Source: CAISIP01 sp039934375 | GTDB taxonomy: Bacteria; Pseudomonadota; Gammaproteobacteria; Burkholderiales; Burkholderiaceae_C | Assembly (NCBI GenBank): GCA_039934375.1 | Contig: JBDTMH010000079.1 | Location: 1-16,849 of the forward strand | Length of the DNA: 16,849 nucleotides | Reading direction: 5' to 3' | Shown: positions 14,799-16,849 of the stretch, in pieces | Layout: every line of letters begins with the position of its first letter | Numbering within the stretch: position 1 is the stretch's first letter | Notes under the pieces: model-generated | Database searches by the model: none | Told to the model about the DNA's origin: nothing | What the model saw: the letters and a program-made list of their open reading frames with translations, nothing else | Made by a program: the position numbers and the translations under genes

Positions 14799-16442
14799 TC
14801 AGGACTCCAGCCAGACCGTATCGGGGAAGGCATAACCGCCCAGGTAGCCGACCGGCACCTGGGTGATGCCTTTGACTTTTGCCGAAAGTCCATCGAGAAA
14901 GTCAGAGAAGCCATACACCGCGTTGCCACCCTGCTCATGCAGGATCGTTTGGATCTCACCATAGATCTGCTTGCGTTTGGCCTGATCGAGTTCGCTGCGG
15001 CCCTGGAGAATCAGCTTGTCGATAGTCGGGTCCTTGAACGCGGCCTCGTTCCAGGCAGCGGCCGAAGTCCAGCCCAACGACAACAGGATGTCGACCGTTG
15101 GCCGGGCATTCCACTGGCTGCCGTAAAAGGCACGCTTGAGCCAGATGTTGCTCCAGAAACCGTCGGCCGGCTCGCGTTTGAGATCGATGGTCAATCCGGC
15201 CCGTGCAGCCGATTGCTGAAGAATCTGGCCCATCTCGACCGATCCGATCGCTGCGTCGGACACGATCAGTTCCACCCGACCATTGGTCAACCCGGCCTTG
15301 CCAAGGTGAAACTTCGCCTTGTCGAGGTCCAGCGTCCGCTGCGCAATTGCCTTGTTGTACAGCGGATTGCTCGGCGGTACGACGTGGTCGTTGCCGATCT
15401 GTCCGTAACCTTTGAGCACGGTCTTGACATATCGCTCGCGATCGAGCAAATACTTGATCGCCAGTCTGAAATCCAGGCTGTCGGTGGGTTTGCGGTCGAC
15501 CATCATCGCGAACTCGGTGAACGTCGACGAAGGTGTGTTGAACAAGACCAGGTTCGGGCGGCTCTTGATCTCGTCGATCGCGCTCGGTGGCAGATTGGTG
15601 ATGGCCTGTACATCACCCGAGATCAGCGCGTTGACGCGGGCAACGCCGTCCTGGATGCCGAAGAACTCCAGTTCGTCCAGGTAGGGGCGCCCCTGCTTGA
15701 AATAGTTCGGATTGCGCGTACCGATGGAGCGCACGCCGGGGCTGAACTCCTTCATCTTGTAAGGCCCGGTACCGACTGCGGTCGTGAAATCTTTCGTTCC
15801 GTCCTTGAGAATCATGAAGTGCGAGGTGCCCAGCATGATGGGAAGATCGGCGTACGCGGATTTGAGCTTGACCCGAACCGCCCCGGTGCCGTCTGCGGTC
15901 ACGGTGTCGATCAGTTCCGAAAGGCTCTTGGCCACGGATCCCACTGCCGGGTCCTTGTGGCGCATGAGCGAGTAGACGACGTCCTGCGCGGTCAGCGCCT
16001 TTCCATCGTGAAACTCGACACCGCGGCGCAGTTTGAAGACCCATTCGGTCGCCGTCGGGTTCGACTCGAAAGATTCAGCCAGCTCGGGTTGTGCGACGGT
16101 ATTGCTGTCGATGCGCGTCAGACCATTGAAAAAGATGTATCCGCGGATGTAGTCGGTGCTCAGCGTCTGCTTGGCCGGATCGAGGGTGTCTTTTGCGCTG
16201 CTGGAATGACCTGCGACGCGCATTTTCCCGCCACGCTTGGGCGTTTGCGCGATCGCGTCCTGCGCCTGCGTCAGCAGCCCGGCGCCGGTCACAGCTGCAA
16301 TACCTGCGCCTCCAAGCCATTGCAGGATGTCGCGTCGGCTGGCGCCGCGCTTCAAACCGTCAAGGATGCGTTCGCGGTCTTCGATTCTCAGATCGTCCAG
16401 ACCCAGTGTTTGACCGGGCCGTGACTTGGGAAGGTGCTGCAT
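14799..16442 (-). CDS. Extracellular solute-binding protein, family 5, with Tat signal
   Basis: A 547-residue periplasmic receptor for a peptide/opine-type ABC importer. Residues 1-34 are an unusually long charged leader, followed by SRRDILQWLGGAGIAAVTGAGLL (twin arginine R36-R37 and a hydrophobic core), with a likely cleavage after DAIA near residue 65. The mature part shows family-5 landmarks: TLDPAKQ, PELAESFE..TEWVFKLRRGVEFHDGKALTAQDVVYS, GTGPYKMKEFSPG and a C-terminal YGFSDFLDGLSAKVKG. Tat export means it is folded before secretion. GAGGAG lies seven bases before ATG 16442. It heads the leftward operon importer-dehydrogenase-oxidase. The 166-bp gap upstream holds the TTCA-N8-TGAA promoter element and no other gene. 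The ligand is unknown; the coupled demethylating dehydrogenase suggests an N-methylated compound. Confidence 0.92.
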   Translation of the reverse strand: MQHLPKSRPGQTLGLDDLRIEDRERILDGLKRGASRRDILQWLGGAGIAAVTGAGLLTQAQDAIAQTPKRGGKMRVAGHSSSAKDTLDPAKQTLSTDYIRGYIFFNGLTRIDSNTVAQPELAESFESNPTATEWVFKLRRGVEFHDGKALTAQDVVYSLMRHKDPAVGSVAKSLSELIDTVTADGTGAVRVKLKSAYADLPIMLGTSHFMILKDGTKDFTTAVGTGPYKMKEFSPGVRSIGTRNPNYFKQGRPYLDELEFFGIQDGVARVNALISGDVQAITNLPPSAIDEIKSRPNLVLFNTPSSTFTEFAMMVDRKPTDSLDFRLAIKYLLDRERYVKTVLKGYGQIGNDHVVPPSNPLYNKAIAQRTLDLDKAKFHLGKAGLTNGRVELIVSDAAIGSVEMGQILQQSAARAGLTIDLKREPADGFWSNIWLKRAFYGSQWNARPTVDILLSLGWTSAAAWNEAAFKDPTIDKLILQGRSELDQAKRKQIYGEIQTILHEQGGNAVYGFSDFLDGLSAKVKGITQVPVGYLGGYAFPDTVWLES

Positions 16443-16570
16443 GTCTGTACTCCTCTTGTAATGTCGTTCGTGGCATGGAATGGACGCAAACGGACTACCG
16501 AGCCGCCAGCTGAACCGGCCGATGAACTGAGCCTGTCTACTCAGACCATTGTGCGAACCATGGATGCCCC

Positions 16571-16602
16571 TGCCAAGCGGAATATATTCATTGCGACTTG
16601 AA
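16571..16602 (-). promoter_or_regulatory. Promoter/operator of the importer operon: third TTCA-N8-TGAA element
   Basis: On the minus strand: TTCA (16602-16599), eight bases, TGAA (16590-16587), then TATATT (16586-16581) as a -10-like box, then CCGCTTGGC. After TGAATA, nine of 16 bases match the PrpD-promoter copy. GAATATATTC (16580-16589) is itself a perfect palindrome. No consensus -35 is visible. A start near 16574 would give a leader of about 130 bases before ATG 16442. The element begins six bases beyond the stop of the upstream PrpD fragment. Confidence 0.55.
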
Positions 16603-16608
16603 CCGAAT

Positions 16609-16849
16609 TCACTTTGAAAGCGCCAGTTCCATCAGGTGCGCGAGCGCATGGTCGGATTGCCCCAGTTGTGCGACCAGCGCCACGATCTCGCGGGCCCTGG
16701 CCGACCCGATGACCGGGTTCGCCAGTCCGAAGAACTTCTCCAGGATCTCGTCGTCGGTCAGCGCATTCTCCGGGTTGCCGTCGAGCCTGCGCGTGCCGGC
16801 ATCTGCGACGGATTTGCTGCGTGAGGCTGGTTTCTTGCTTCTTCCGTTC
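16609..16849 (-). CDS. Second MmgE/PrpD family protein (C-terminal fragment)
   Basis: An open frame enters from the right edge and stops at TGA 16611-16609, giving 79 visible residues. They include LDGNPENALTDDEILEKF, then GLANPVIGSARAREIVALVAQL and a closing helix. This matches the end of MmgE/PrpD proteins and lines up with the first PrpD protein here (RGDPEMPLSD, then DPLIGPARADQIEEL). It ends cleanly after the helix, without the Ser/Pro-rich tail of the first copy. The N-terminal catalytic region is outside the window, so completeness and substrate cannot be judged. It lies on the same strand as the importer operon and just upstream of its promoter element. Confidence 0.72.
   Translation of the reverse strand, partial: NGRSKKPASRSKSVADAGTRRLDGNPENALTDDEILEKFFGLANPVIGSARAREIVALVAQLGQSDHALAHLMELALSK

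Noticed and set aside
14607..16424. 605-residue open frame on the plus strand
   Set aside because: It is antisense to the binding protein and the start of the DppB-like gene, shows no domain, and is a high-GC shadow of genes with clear family motifs.
16504..16545. Short CTGAG/CTCAG hairpin in the importer leader
   Set aside because: Only five base pairs, with competing pairings; no riboswitch core or conserved structure recognised.

Overview
The window is GC-rich, about 95% coding, and reads as a stretch of a proteobacterial chromosome. Several features point to a soil or aquatic heterotroph in the Burkholderiales or a related group: two MmgE/PrpD proteins, a GcvA-like LysR regulator, a peptide-type ABC importer whose binding protein carries a Tat signal, and GlcD-type and dimethylglycine-dehydrogenase-type oxidases. 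The lineage is an inference from gene style, not a measurement.

Layout. The left edge (1-230, +) is the C-terminus of a thiamine-diphosphate enzyme of the acetolactate-synthase superfamily. It is followed by a class I aminotransferase (263-1465, +) and a LysR-type regulator (1625-2533, +). Convergent to the regulator is a large MttB-superfamily methyltransferase without an in-frame amber codon (2557-4077, -). It is transcribed divergently from a MmgE/PrpD protein (4336-5772, +) across a 258-bp control region. Next comes a Zn-dependent amidohydrolase of the hydantoinase/carbamoylase family (5825-7075, -). The right half is one long leftward run: Tat-exported substrate-binding protein (16442-14799), two permeases, a fused double ATPase, an 805-residue dimethylglycine/sarcosine-dehydrogenase-like flavoprotein with a folate-binding GcvT half, and a GlcD/D-2-hydroxyglutarate-dehydrogenase-like FAD oxidase ending at 7258. 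At the right edge (16609-16849, -) is the C-terminus of a second MmgE/PrpD protein.

How the parts may work together (inference). The locus looks like a catabolic island for an imported N-methylated compound, possibly amide- or carbamoyl-containing. The importer brings it in, the amidohydrolase opens a C-N bond, the MttB homologue and the GcvT-fused dehydrogenase remove N-methyl groups (the latter passing C1 units to tetrahydrofolate), and the GlcD-like oxidase, PrpD proteins, aminotransferase and TPP enzyme handle the carbon skeleton. The substrate cannot be read from the sequence.

The strongest non-genic signal is a shared regulatory element. A TTCA-N8-TGAA palindrome directly followed by TA-N2-TT-Y-CG-Y-TTG occurs at mirror positions in the methyltransferase/PrpD divergent region and again upstream of the importer operon. 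A fourth bare palindrome sits at the amidohydrolase start. This links genes on both strands into one probable regulon; the adjacent LysR protein is the natural, unproven, candidate regulator. No tRNA, rRNA, insertion sequence, CRISPR array or phage gene was seen.
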